Of a DNA stretch of 64,000 bases, positions 13,561 to 26,160 are shown one piece after another; the stretch's first letter is position 1; each line of letters starts with the position of its first letter. A program made the position numbers and the translations under genes. Origin of the DNA: Apostichopus japonicus (taxonomy: Eukaryota; Echinodermata; Holothuroidea; Aspidochirotida; Stichopodidae); the NCBI RefSeq assembly GCF_037975245.1, contig NC_092573.1, positions 21,233,265 to 21,297,264 on the forward strand, read 5' to 3'. The notes below the pieces were generated by a model, which did not search any database, was not told the DNA's origin, and was given only the letters and a program-made list of their open reading frames with translations.

Positions 13561-13909
13561 TGATACGTCTTCCGTATGCTACTGAGCCCCGGAAGCGACA
13601 TTTGAACATTTATTTCTGATTAATAATCAAATGAACGCGAGATAATTCAAAAGTAAGTATTTACGTGTCAATTCTGGGGCTCCGTGGACTACAGTTCCAG
13701 TTCCTCGTCCGAATAACTTGGTTTCATTAGTTTTCGTTTAGTTCTGTTCTTATTCCATCCTTTATAATTCAGTTTATCAAATTTTGGATCTACAGTGATG
13801 TTGTAGAAAGGTCACTGACTCGGAATCGGGTCGTCTCAAGTCGCATTTTCTGGTGACTTGTTTTTGACTTGAGTCAAAACGAATTAATTTGACTTGACTC
13901 AGACTCGAC

Positions 13910-14169
13910 CAGTGGCGTACTAAGAGGGAGGCGGGGTGGCGGGGGTGGGGTGTCGGTCCGCGCCAGGTACCAGTCAGTGGGTGCCATGCCACATACTGAT
14001 TATATAATCAGTTCTAAGCCTTGCCAGAGATAGCACCATTTTTTTTTTATCTAAGCCACCTTAAATAAACAAAACTCACTCACACAGGAAGGCATTCCCC
14101 AGGCATTCCCTATACGGGGTGACAAAGAAAAGATCCGCCCGGGTGCCAACTATTCCAATTACATCACTG
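13910..14169. mobile_element. hAT-type MITE with imperfect target duplication
   Basis: The left end reads CAGTGGCGTA and the right end, inverted, CAGTGATGTA. The flanks are GACTCGAC (13902-13909) and AACTCGAC (14170-14177), an 8-base duplication with one mismatch, as expected for hAT insertion. The interior begins G-rich (AGGCGGGGTGGCGGGGGTGG) and ends with GCCCGGGTGCC before the right end, a composition familiar from hAT MITEs. No transposase is encoded in its 260 bp. Confidence 0.75.
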
Positions 14170-17100
14170 AACTCGACCACCAATTTACGGAAACGGAAAG
14201 CGAAACCAGTGCAACTAGGTACATATAAAATGTTACTATATCTCTCTTAACAAACAAGACTGGTCAAAGCATAGCATATTTCCTAATCGCAATTGGACGG
14301 GGACGCAATATCGAAATATTTAGTATCATTTAAGGATGGATATTTTCTCCTTTTGTCCGACTAAATATGACATAACCAAAACTATACATATCTACAAACA
14401 ATCATCCTTAATGTCAAGAAAGCAGCTTATTCTTTTCATTTACAATAAAAGCTTTCTCCGAAACCCTTATAAAACTTGACGTTTGTGGTTCCTTAGACTT
14501 TTGTATAGAGTCGAGCTAGTCACACTTCTTTCAAAGCGGGGACTTTCTAATTTCGGTCATAACATCTTAGGGCAATGTTGCAGATTAATCACATGCAGTG
14601 TAAGCAACTATCGTCAGTTCTATCTTGCAAAAGTCACGAAAAAATAAATTCTCCACTTACAAACATTGTCTGCATTGGTTACCAGCATTTCATTGGAGAT
14701 GGGGAATCTAAATTAAACACGTCACTCTAAGGACCGTTCTCAAAATCTCATCAGCAGATGGAAAATAATTTGATCTCGACATTAATACATGAATATATAG
14801 AAAATGGTGACCGAGTGTCTCAAAATAAAAGTCTTAGATTTCACAAATTCTTTACAAAACATTTAGATATGCTCTAGAGAACAGGAAGAGATGGATCGAA
14901 ACCTTCTGTCTGTTCGTAACTTTAAAGAAAAGCCTTTTGCATTTCTTTAATGGTCACTCCATTAGCTTCTTCATCATTCTATCAGGTTAAGTTATGAACA
15001 TTAAATATGCAATATTGAGACAATAAACTAATAGGAAACTATTGCACTTACAAGGATACATGAAAACAACGTATATATATATATGCTTCGAACTTGAAAT
15101 ACCTAGGTGATGCGTCTGATCAGGCCACCTAATTAAAATAGTATAATAATAATAATAATCAAATTAAAATCCGTACAAGTTGCTTGAGAAACATTGCCAG
15201 GTGAATAGCTTTCATATTGATCAAAAATGCTAAGTTTGAAGACACGATTGATGAGAGAAGATTTGAATCATAGAAATAAAAGGAATGTTATAACTCAGTA
15301 TACGCTGGCGCTCATCGATCGAATCTCAATTTTGTATCTTCATAGGCTTCCAAGTTGTTTCTTTTGTATACTTTGGGAAGAGGAGGAAACACTTCGATCG
15401 TTCCCTCACCGGATTTACCCTACTACACATGCTATCAAACCTACACAGCGGTATCATTACAATGTACTCCTACGCTTTTAGCCCCCATCCCATAAACGCA
15501 CTTGTCAGTTTTTTTTTCTAATGTTTTACCTATCATCTTATAGAATTAGAAGCATTCTTTTTCCCATAGTCTAAGTTATATCACAAAAAATATCTAATTC
15601 TCAATTCCCTTGCCCTTTATCGAGCGCATCTGCTATATTTCGTCATGTACACAGATAAACCTAACTAACCAAAAGTAAACTCAAATATCACTTGTGCAAC
15701 AAGTGTTTGTTACATTTCACTTGTCTCCACTTGAACCACCTGTGCGTAACACGATCAAACCAGAGTTGTTCATGAGTCTCGTGTTATTTTGAAATACTTT
15801 CTAGTGAATTATAACTTTCTCTTACAAACAATTTGAATGTGCGGGGAAATGTGTAACTTCAGTTCATATCATTCATCTTTCCTCAGACATGACACATCGT
15901 TGTTCATATATGCAATTAAGATAATGTTGTCTCATTCATCGTATCCATATAACCTTTATGATATTTGACATCTTGACAAGTACAACTTTGAAACTAATTT
16001 TATAAAATCAAGCCGACTCTGCGTGCTTAATATTTCAAAAATTTGTCAAAATTAAAACGTCAGTTGAATTTTAAATGCACCCTTTTCATAAATAATTCCG
16101 TTTTTTTTTCTTTCTATGTTGATCATTTTTAAGGAAATATTACTTTATGTCTTATTTCTCAGTTTAAGTATAGTTGTAACTGTCAAAATATATTTCTTTA
16201 CTTACGAATGCACGTTTTTCTCCCCCCTCTTCTCTACTTTTCTTCTTGTTTTTAGAGAAATTTTGATAAATTAGATTAGGGAATGGATGGCGTTGTCGGT
16301 TTGAGGATAACCTCGGGGGCTTCTTTCTGGTAATCAATAGAAAAACATTTGCCTCAAGATTTCATCGTAAAGTAGAGTCGTTATATATAAGGCCTTTGAG
16401 TGAATCAGGCAGCAGTTCCCGATAGATTTTTCTTTCTTCTTCAACAAAAATAATACTTTTTTGGTGTTTGCTTAACGATTTTTCTTTCTGAGTTTTAGGA
16501 AGACCGCGGTAGACAGAACGAGATGGGAAATATGACATAAGAACAAGCAAGAAATGTCATCTATTCACATCTCATCGGATCATACTAATTGGTTAAAGAC
16601 AAATAAATTAGAAACAGTTTGTCTAAAAATGTGGACAGAGGATAATGTCAACTTTTCTTGCCATTATGTAACAGATGCCAAGAAATGTTTCGGCTTTTTC
16701 AGACAATGTCATGGTATCTTAAATCAAAAGAGCGCCCATCGAGTAAAAAAAGATTTTTCATTTTAATATTTACTTAAGATATATATAGTAGCCTTTTTTT
16801 TATAAATTTATTTATAAAAAAAACACTAAATCTAACATCGTATGAGAAATCGGGATGAGTACTTACAAAAACAGTAAATTAAAGAAACGTAATGTTGGCA
16901 TGGACATTAATAACTTTTTGCCTTTTTCTACCCATTAAGCAGTTCCATGAAATTTATAAACGGTGTACTTAACAGTTTTAATTTATAAAAAGATCTACTT
17001 TATTTATATATTTTTCATCGAAAATCTAATAATTTCATTTCTCTTCTTTTATTAACTTTATATCGTCAATTTTACCCTTGATTGACTTTGGATTATTTCG

Positions 17101-17869
17101 GTATAAAATGAACACACACATTAAAAGATCCAATAGCAAATACTTAACGTCGTAAATCACGACGAAAATATTTCAATATTAAAAGTTGCTGGTTGCAAAG
17201 TTATACATAACTATATGATCTATTGAAAAATAATAAAATGCCGAAATATGGCCACTTTCTTACTGATGATTCTTAATAATAAATTATTTTAATTTTATTA
17301 TCAATCAAGTGATGTTGCAGTCATACGTAATTGACTGCTTTGGAGCATTTTACACAATTTTTTTCACGATAAAAAAACAAAACAATCATTCTGCCTAAAG
17401 GCAATTAATAACAATTACCGTCTTTTAGTCTTCATAATGTGATAATACCCTGTACATGAAATGAAAACGCCTTATAATGTTCTGAAAAAGCCATGAGAAT
17501 CGGGTGAATGACACCATTAAATATATCAGCTATCTCTTAAAGTACCATTAGAAAATGAAATACTTAGATTATTAACGCTCGCCCAAATTCAACTTGTTAG
17601 CCTCGCAAAATTTGTCAGAATTAGAACAAACATATGACAAGGACAATTGGCCTAAGGAGTTCCACTAGTTATTTGCTCTGATGGTTTATAATGGACCTGT
17701 TTTTTTTTTGGTCTTTTTCTCTCATGTCAGTATCTCATGCAGCACAACACGATATATGGGTCTGGTTATGCATGTCAAACTCATCGATAGCTTTATAATA
17801 CAAGATAATATAGTAAATCTTTTAAATGTTATATTCACAAGCAAGAACAACATGATATAGTTTTAATGG
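14170..17869. other. Gene-poor AT-rich DNA
   Basis: Contains a short AT run near 15072-15084, an ATA repeat near 15143-15158, and T or A runs near 16795-16825. Open frames are short and without domains. Nothing else recognised. Confidence 0.5.
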
Positions 17870-18380
17870 AAATTAAACTTCAACGATTTCCCTCTGATAA
17901 AAACAAAAGCAGATTACCTTCATCGAAAATGTCACCACTATCGACAATCTTATATGATAGAGGGGAATGTCACTCTTTGGAATTAAGAGTGAGTGTATAT
18001 AACTAAACCATATTTGGTATCGAAATGATACTTGACCCGTTTTGATGGACGGGAACTAAACCTCATTTTACTTCGCTTTCATTGAACATTTACTAAGAAG
18101 CACCACTCATTGAAAACGTAACCACTATGAGCGCCCTCATATTTCGAGGAGTTGAATTTCATTCTTTGGAATTAAGAGTGGTATATATCACTAAACCATA
18201 TATCGTATCGAAAGGATACCGGACCCGTTTTACTAGACGGACACTAAACCTCCAAGATTTCCCTTTTATTGAACATGAAAAAGCGCCACTGATCAAAAGT
18301 GTCACCATTGTGACCAATTTCATGCATTGAGTGAAGTTTCATTCCGTGGAGTGATATATATTACTAAAAGGTATTGTTGA
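17870..18380. repeat. Diverged tandem repeat, period about 185 bp
   Basis: The word CTTTGGAATTAAGAGTG recurs near 17974 and 18163 (spacing 189), and a decayed version (ATTCCGTGGAGTG) near 18341 (spacing about 180). Around each copy come GTCACCA(C/T)T upstream, then CTAAACCATAT, GTATCGAAA and GACCCGTTTT downstream. That makes about two and a half old copies. It is not coding. Confidence 0.8.
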
Positions 18381-18714
18381 ACCTATTCTGTAATTAGCGT
18401 ATATATCAAATATAATCGCTAGCTCTTATTCATATCTCTCAACGAGATATACATTTTCTTAGCTATCGCTTTCAAGAATTCTTTGAAATAAACAAAAACA
18501 ATCTTTAAAAAAAGTATCAAAACAAAATAATAAACATAAAATTAATATACCCCAGAGGTAGAATTCTTTAGCAATAGTGTCATATCCTTTTCTTCTCTAG
18601 TTAATGTTCTCTGTCACTAATCAAATAAACAATCTAGTTGTAATGACTTGCACTACGTCACGTCAACGCCCACTTCAAATATCTTCTTCTTGATAACAAG
18701 ATTTAATTTACATA
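18381..18714. other. Short non-coding gap
   Basis: AT-rich sequence between the diverged tandem repeat and the long TA-rich array. No motif recognised. Confidence 0.5.
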
Positions 18715-18844
18715 ATATATATAAATATATATATATAAAATGAAATTGTATATATATATATATATCTAAATATTTATCTAAATATATATCTAAATATATA
18801 TGTATCTATATATATCTATATGTATATATATATATGTATATATT

Positions 18845-18934
<90 letters not shown>
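18715..18934. repeat. Long TA-rich array with TATCTAAA interruptions
   Basis: About 220 bases of TA dinucleotides interrupted by AAATATATATCTAAA-type and TATGTATC-type units in the left half and nearly pure in the right half. It runs into the 3' side of the minus-strand SINE, so it may have grown from that element's simple-repeat tail (inference). Confidence 0.9.
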
Positions 18935-18937
<3 letters not shown>

Positions 18938-19095
18938 GAAAATCGTAATGAGTTGGAAAATCAAGAACAGTGAAAAAACTTTCAGCCTCCACCGGGATTC
19001 GAACCACGGGCCTCTGCGTATATATATATATATATATATATATACGCAGAGCCTTTAGACATTTTACGTCCATCATATGATGCTCTATCATACAT
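18935..19095 (-). mobile_element. tRNA-headed SINE carrying a TA hairpin
   Basis: On the minus strand there is a perfect RNA polymerase III box B, GGTTCGAATCC (18995-19005), preceded by a weak A-box-like TGATAGAGCATCA (near 19085). A SINE-like body follows box B and then the TA array. Between head and box B lies an unusual insert: the 9-base inverted repeat CTCTGCGTA / TACGCAGAG (19012-19020 and 19043-19051) around TA repeats. The length and A-box/B-box order fit a tRNA-derived SINE. A tRNA pseudogene is the alternative. Confidence 0.65.
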
Positions 19096-22000
19096 AGTGC
19101 TTCACATTAAGGTTGATTTGACAGCGAAATTTAACAAATATTGATAAAGGTTTCCTTTGCTGTCAACCATTTACGTTCTACATGCACCGTTCCTTTCTTT
19201 CTGATGAAGAAGTCACGTTCGTTCGCTTATCTATTTATTAAAAACAAAGAATCATTCCGGGATAGCCCAAGGAAGCGGTGGTCCAATTGTTAAATCTTAT
19301 CAATACCATAATTAAAACACATGCACACACACACTCACATAATTGTGTGAATTCCTTCACCCATTTCTGTAAGTGGTGTTTTTGTTTTTTCTTCTATTTT
19401 CTGCATAAATTTATAGTTTGTGACTTACTTTTCCATTTGTAATAGATATGTGCGAAGTGTATCAGCCTTTCAGCTGTGACAAAACTATATATAATGGGTG
19501 AAATTATCAATGATATGTTTGTTTGCTTCAGGCAACACGATAAAATAAAAAGGTTTGTTATTCATTTGCGAAGCACATTCAGAGTTTTATTAGACAGCCA
19601 CTCGTACGTTTATAGCAAACATCAGTAAATCAAGATAGTTCTGTGAGAGTATGCCTTGAAGACTCTAACTAAATGAGTCGTTGAAAACGAAAGAAAATAT
19701 ATAATAATATTAACTTTAATATGAAAGTCACATTCTGATATAGCATTATAAGGTTGCTGACAATCGCTATTGGGAACCAATTGCAGTTGTGCAGTGTAGT
19801 TTTAGTTAACATGCATGGAGACATCCATACCATTTATGATAGTTAAAACATGTTTTTCAATATGGAATAAACAAGAAACTGTAGCGAAAAAAAAATTAAC
19901 TAAATTTATTTAAAATATAAAATTAACGAAATAAAATGATTTCAAAAGGATTCCTTAATTTGTACTGCTTTTTATTGCTTTAGTCTACGATATGCAAAAG
20001 AACACGGTCGAAACCCTACGTATAGCTGTAACGATATATAATCCAAAAACTGACCATCCATCTACACACACTAAAAGACTAAGAAAACTCAAGCGCGAAT
20101 TTACACATCTATGGTCCAGATAATCAAGAGAAACAAATAGTTGCGGCAAAAAACACGATGTGAAAAACTCTTCGCTCTGAAGTGTTGAGTAGTACGCATT
20201 TTAACTACAGTGTTGTTAACTAATGTGGGCCACACGTCAATCACTTTTCAAATTCCTTCTTGTGGAGGGGCCTCTTGGTTGTCTAAGTCCGTGCTTGGTT
20301 TGGCATAACGATATATAAGAGAGTATAGCTGATGCGGTATACAATTTATTCCTAAAGATCTCTTGAGCTAGTGTGTATATGCGATTCGCGCGTAAGTTTC
20401 AAACTGAGATGGTTGGTCTATATCTAAAGGAATCCTTTGGTTTCCAAATTTGGTTACGATCACTCAAAGAGCAGGTGTTGTTTCAGGTTAGAGAAGCCGT
20501 TGGTGCAGGTACACATAATACTGTGGGTGGAATCGTTTATGAGGTCTGAGGAGCTATACGATTCGGATGTAGTAATATTAGAATTGAAGGGTTGTTTATT
20601 GTGGTGGTGCATAGATGCAATTAAAGCAGGTGCGCGCAAATGATCTAATCATATACAACTAAATAACAATGATTAAAAATCGAACGCAATCGCGCTTGAA
20701 ACAAGGAGCGCATTTGGCGTCCCGGACGAAACTGGAACTTTCCGCGACGAAGAGGAAATTGGCGCCTCTGCCATTTCAACCTGACATTTGAGTAGAACGA
20801 CAATTGCTTCAGTCGGCTAATGTCATGCCGTTATACACTCATTCCATCAGTCCAATACATAACACATAACTATGGCATTGTGGGCATTTGAAACTTCTCT
20901 TAGATCCGTATTCTTCTGACAGTACATACGTATCCAACCTAATGTCAGCCTATTCCCCAAAATACTAACATATGTTTGAAATCTTGTTCAAATTTTTGGC
21001 AGCCATTTTGTACTGACAATTTTTCAAGCAAAATGTGTGATGATAGCTTCAGTTTGTATGAAGAACATCGTAAGAACAAAAAACTGATTTTCAATTTGTC
21101 TTATAGATAATGTTCCTTCTTGCTAAATGATACAACTAAATATGAATCGGTATGAATATAATTCCCGTCGATAAAACTCAAAGAGTGATGAATACATTTC
21201 ATGTTTTCAAAGACTTCTTCGAAACAATTTTCAGCAATTGAACATTCTTAATCGATATGACTCGAGATGAATGTAGACGATAAGTTATTCATGTCATGCA
21301 TGATTTTACAAATGCAACCAATCACATGGAAGCTTACTTACACACGTGACCTAAGCAGAGTTCGTTTACACAAAACAGTCGTTTGTTCGCTCATCAGTGG
21401 TTCAGTGTGCAGGGGTTACCTGTTAGACTAGGATGGGGGCTGGGGGGGGGGGGCTGGGGTGGGGTCCTGACCGCTATCGAAAACTAGGTTACGACGCTCG
21501 AGTTGATTCGGATTTATACACCGACCATTTCTCAGTAACACTGCTCTTCAGCTAGGACAATGGACAACTTCACCGATTTTCCATTTCCTACTTTGGTGAT
21601 ACATACGTTGACTAGGTTTTAGGTTTTGTAAAGAGAACATCAACTATATATATGTAGAATAAGAAGAATTGGGAGATGGTTTAGCTATATGCAGATATAA
21701 CAAGGAGTGCGCTTGCGAATAGGATTAAAATTCCTGCTATATATATTACGAAATATATTTTAGCTATACGTCAAAGAAGTGGTTCTTTTTTCTCTACTTC
21801 TTAACCCTCTCATTAACGCTATGACTCAGAAAGCTATTTAAATCACTTGATTTATCAAGCGCTTCATTATGGTTCCTCATACTTCTATTTTAATTCAAGT
21901 ATACTAACGTTGATAATTAGCATATATATTAAAAAGGAAAGTCACTCAGAGGTAAACACAACCAAATCAATGTAAACTTGGAACAGTTTATTCTGGTGAA

Positions 22001-25000
22001 GGTCATATAAAAGTACTTTATTGAATTTAATTCATCAAGGCCAGCAAACTTATAAATTATCTTTTTGTCCAGTATTTTGTGCTCCCGTTATTAAGGTTAA
22101 AGCGGTCAGTACAAAATGCTACGAAGGACTCACTCTCTTATTTTACGCACAGAATTGCCACATCACGTCATGCCTGGAATAGATTTAAAAAGTTGAACGG
22201 ATAATAAAAAAAGGGAAGGAATTATAAGTCTATATGTGTACATTGAGTATATTCCGAACTTTATTTTCTATAAATTTATGTATAGATATTTATATATAGA
22301 GGTTATACATAGGCTATACATATAGGCTAAACATAAAGTATATATATATTATAAGTATAATATATTATATTATATTATATTAAGTATAATATTAAGTAAA
22401 GTTGATGATGATTTTTTTTTTTAAATAATACAACATGTTGTGTTCTAAAGATAATACTGATAACATAGTCACTTTTGGTAAATAATGTAAATATGAAGAA
22501 GATGAAAAAAGCGAGATTTTATAGACCGCGTATGATTCACTTTGGGAAGAACAGTTAACATGCTTAATTCAAAATATTTGCTATTTACTGTTAATGTTTA
22601 AATGACGTAGAATAAACAATGACTGTCATCATGAAGCAATCCATTGGAAAGTTTTTTGGTAAAACCAAAAATAAAGACAAATCAATTATCTAAAGAATGG
22701 TGGTGTTGGTGCGGTTTGCAAATATGGAGAAGGAATAGATGAATGGGTAGGGACGGGAATTAACATAATGGGTAGGCAAGTAATGGCAACAGTATAGTAT
22801 ATATAGAGCTCTCGTGCTATTTTTGTTTTTTGTTTGTTTTTTGGCTTCCTTTACCTCAATGAATGGACAAAAATTATACCTCTCCTCGCCTCTCGGGAAA
22901 TTCATCGAGGAAGATATAAAAGCGGGTTTTAAACATGGACAATTTCATCATGTGAAGATGAACATTAAATGAATAATAAAAGTTCAAACTAAATCTGACA
23001 AGTCTATTTGCTTCACTGTCGCCAATGTTCGCATTCCTACTCGGAATGTTTACTCTAAGCAAACATTCAATATTCAACAATAATTGATCATGCACTATGG
23101 ATGTCAGTTCTATATATAACAGTATTGTTTGTCGTTTATTTAATTTTGAGAACTTGTCAATTAAATATGCCTGTCTGTCTGTCTGTCTCTCTGTTAGGAC
23201 AGATGTCGAATAAAAAGCAAACATTGTCTTACATGTGTTGATAGCAAATAAATATAGCCCAAAGCCTTATATATGGAGCGCTACAATACCGACATGCACT
23301 CAGGGGGAATATCGTTCATTGTTCAAAAGTGACATTACCTGCACGTGATTAAAAGTATTCTTATAATATTTCTCTTTACATAAGTGACTGAAAAGTTCCA
23401 AACACATTCCTTTAATTATTTAATTTAATACTTTTTTTAATTTTGTCTAGCGACACATTTTGATCGATAATATGTCACACATATCTCTCAGATTTTACCA
23501 GCTTAAGGTCGGTCAGAGGCTAACGCGTAATACACGTATATAGGCATGTTTAAAGATGAATATACCTTAGGGATTTTTTTTTCAATCTAGTGCTTCCTGC
23601 AGTGTGACAAACAATCAACAATGCTGGACAAATTTGTAAACAAAATGTTCATTACCGGTTGGTAATTGTTAACGGTGTATCAGTATTACCTAAATATTAT
23701 GACGTTTTTACGAATGGGGAGGGGGGGGGGGTGGGGAAGAAAGCAGTGTTGGGGGTTTCCAGCCAGAAACTACGGTACCATGTAATCATGAGTTACACTC
23801 AGTTTCATTGGTAAACAAGCTGGAAGCCTGCAGGGAAAGACAAGATTTTAAAAGAAATTATCTTTTGAATTTATAATTAATCAAATATATCAACGTATAT
23901 TTTTCCTTCTTGAATGTTCAAATTCTTCAGCTCAAATTGAAAATTCAGGAGAGACGAAGTAGTTAATTAAACTTATCATGAAAGAAAGTAATAACCTGTT
24001 TAGTGGCGGTAAAGGAAATGTTTACTCGAACCATACTAGAATATATAAGATGGTGGTTAATCTAGCGCATTTAAAGCATAATACTCTGGTCATTGCGCTG
24101 AGACTTGCTAACATACCCTACTGTAGCCAATCGTGAAACACACAGATAAACAACAGATGAAGCCGACGCCACACCCCCTCCCCTTAGTTATATTATAAAT
24201 TAGCAGGATCCGGCTGAATTGATTTATCACTATTTTTTATCCCTTTTTTTCTTTTTCCTTGTAACTTTCTCTTTCCTCTATGCTTCTAGCTTTCAGTTCG
24301 TTAAAACTAGTAAACTAAGTATATAGATTAGTACATAAGTCCCCACCGGAAGAAGCTGTGCAGACTACAGCTCGAATCTGATGGTTGTTCCCGTTAATAA
24401 TTACCGCACTGCCTGCTTGCAGATTGTTATACATATACAGTATCCTATACTGTCTGTCTGTGTGTCTGTCGTCCTCCAACATTAACAAAGGGAGAGTCCC
24501 GACTTGATAGATGATGGCTGATCTGAGAATGTTATGAATACATGTTTACGTGACTGTCTTATTCCGTCATCCTACCTATTTCTTTAATATACAAAACGTT
24601 TTTGTCGATATGTAATAAAGGAACTACAAGGGCACGTTTCATGTTACTCTCACGATTCTAGGTCAATATTTGATACATTGAGGGAGCGCCCTTGTCTATG
24701 CCATTATGGTTTAATCAGCAAGGCTATCTTTCTGGTTCATGGGTGTAATTTGATCAATACCCATATGTGATAAGATCATCGACTATATACAACAGCATAG
24801 TCCAATCTTAGAGAGTATATTTTAGGACACGATGGTTCCTATATTACCTTTTATCGCAGAAAATCCGGTTAACGGCAAAAACAACGACATGAAATAAACA
24901 AACAAACCAAAACAAGAAATTGAACGATAGACGAAAGAATGACATTCAATCTGCAAAGTTGTTGCTTCTGTTTTGGATTCGGGTAGTTTTTTCCCCCCTC

Positions 25001-25652
25001 CATACAGTGAGTTATGATATACGTGATATGCAAATAATTTGAGTTAAATTTTTCAATCCAAAACTCAAGACTAAGAAATAAAAATTAATAAGCAAGTTGG
25101 AGGAAACATGTTACAGTGCAAGTTTAGCTTCTTGAGAGCTAATTCCGTTGCTACATGCTGAGCAATAAAATTTTGAAGTTAGCTAATGTCATTTGGATGA
25201 TCACGTTGGGTGGTAATATTATGATGTCATATCTGGACACCATATCATACTACCTGTGTCTTTCATTGTTTTTTTCTTTACTAATTAAGATGTTTAATTA
25301 AGACCTATCAACACTTGTTCACAAATCAATATAGTTAATTGGTATGACGTGACTTGAGTACATGAAATAACAACGCTCCACTCTGTTGAAATATCTATAG
25401 ATGTTAAATATGACAATTTTAATTTAAGAGAAAATCAAAGCAGTTAACTGTTGGTCTAGTCCATGCACATGTGACATCTCGGATTATCTCGGAATATACA
25501 TTCATCCAAATAAAGTAATCTTAAACTGCAATATTTCTCAACAACGGACTAAGCTATGAAGCTAAGAGTTGGATCAATCGTACACCATTTGTGCATTAAA
25601 TGTGTGTATGCGAAATCTCAGACCCTCTTCCGTCTGTCTTTAATGTTTATCA
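19096..25652. other. Large gene-poor stretch
   Basis: Holds a CA-rich patch (near 19320), G runs (21442-21453 and 23721-23731), an ATATTA-type run (about 22320-22390) and CTGT repeats (about 23169-23188 and 24450-24470). None of the open frames (for example 20437-20643 and 22874-23224) has a recognisable domain. I see no element ends. Confidence 0.5.
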
Positions 25653-26160
25653 TCGTTACCTCAGAAAGCAGAGCTCATATGTAATTGTCTATGCATGCAC
25701 GCCGGTGTATTATAAACCGAACTTATATGCCTATATAATATAGCACCATGCACGCCGGTGTATTATAAACAGAGCTTTTATATAATATTGCACCTCTTAA
25801 GTTATACGCTGGATATCGTTAAACTCAGAAAGCAGAGCTCATGCAATTTTTCTATGCATGCACGCCGATGTATTATTAACCGAGCATATATGTAGGCATA
25901 ATAAATACAGCACCATGCTCGCCGGTGTATTATAAATCGAGCTTATAGGCCTATATAATATAGCGCCATGCACGCCGGTGTATTATAAACAGAGCTTAAA
26001 TATAATATAGCACCTCTTAAGTTATACGCTGTTTATCGTTTAATCTCAGACAGCAGAGCTCATGCAAGTTTTCTATGCATGCACGCCTGTGTAATGCAAA
26101 CCGAGCTTATATAGGTCTATATAAAATAGCACCTCTTAAGTTACGCTGTATCGTTACACT
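25653..26160. repeat. Compound satellite with paired subrepeats
   Basis: The word CATGCACGCCGGTGTATTAT, or close variants, occurs six times (near 25693, 25748, 25856, 25914, 25969 and 26077). A second word, CAGAAAGCAGAGCTCAT, starts each larger block (near 25655, 25827 and 26047). Block spacing is about 171 and then 221 bases, the second block having gained one extra subunit of about 55 bases. This is a higher-order tandem structure. Confidence 0.85.
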
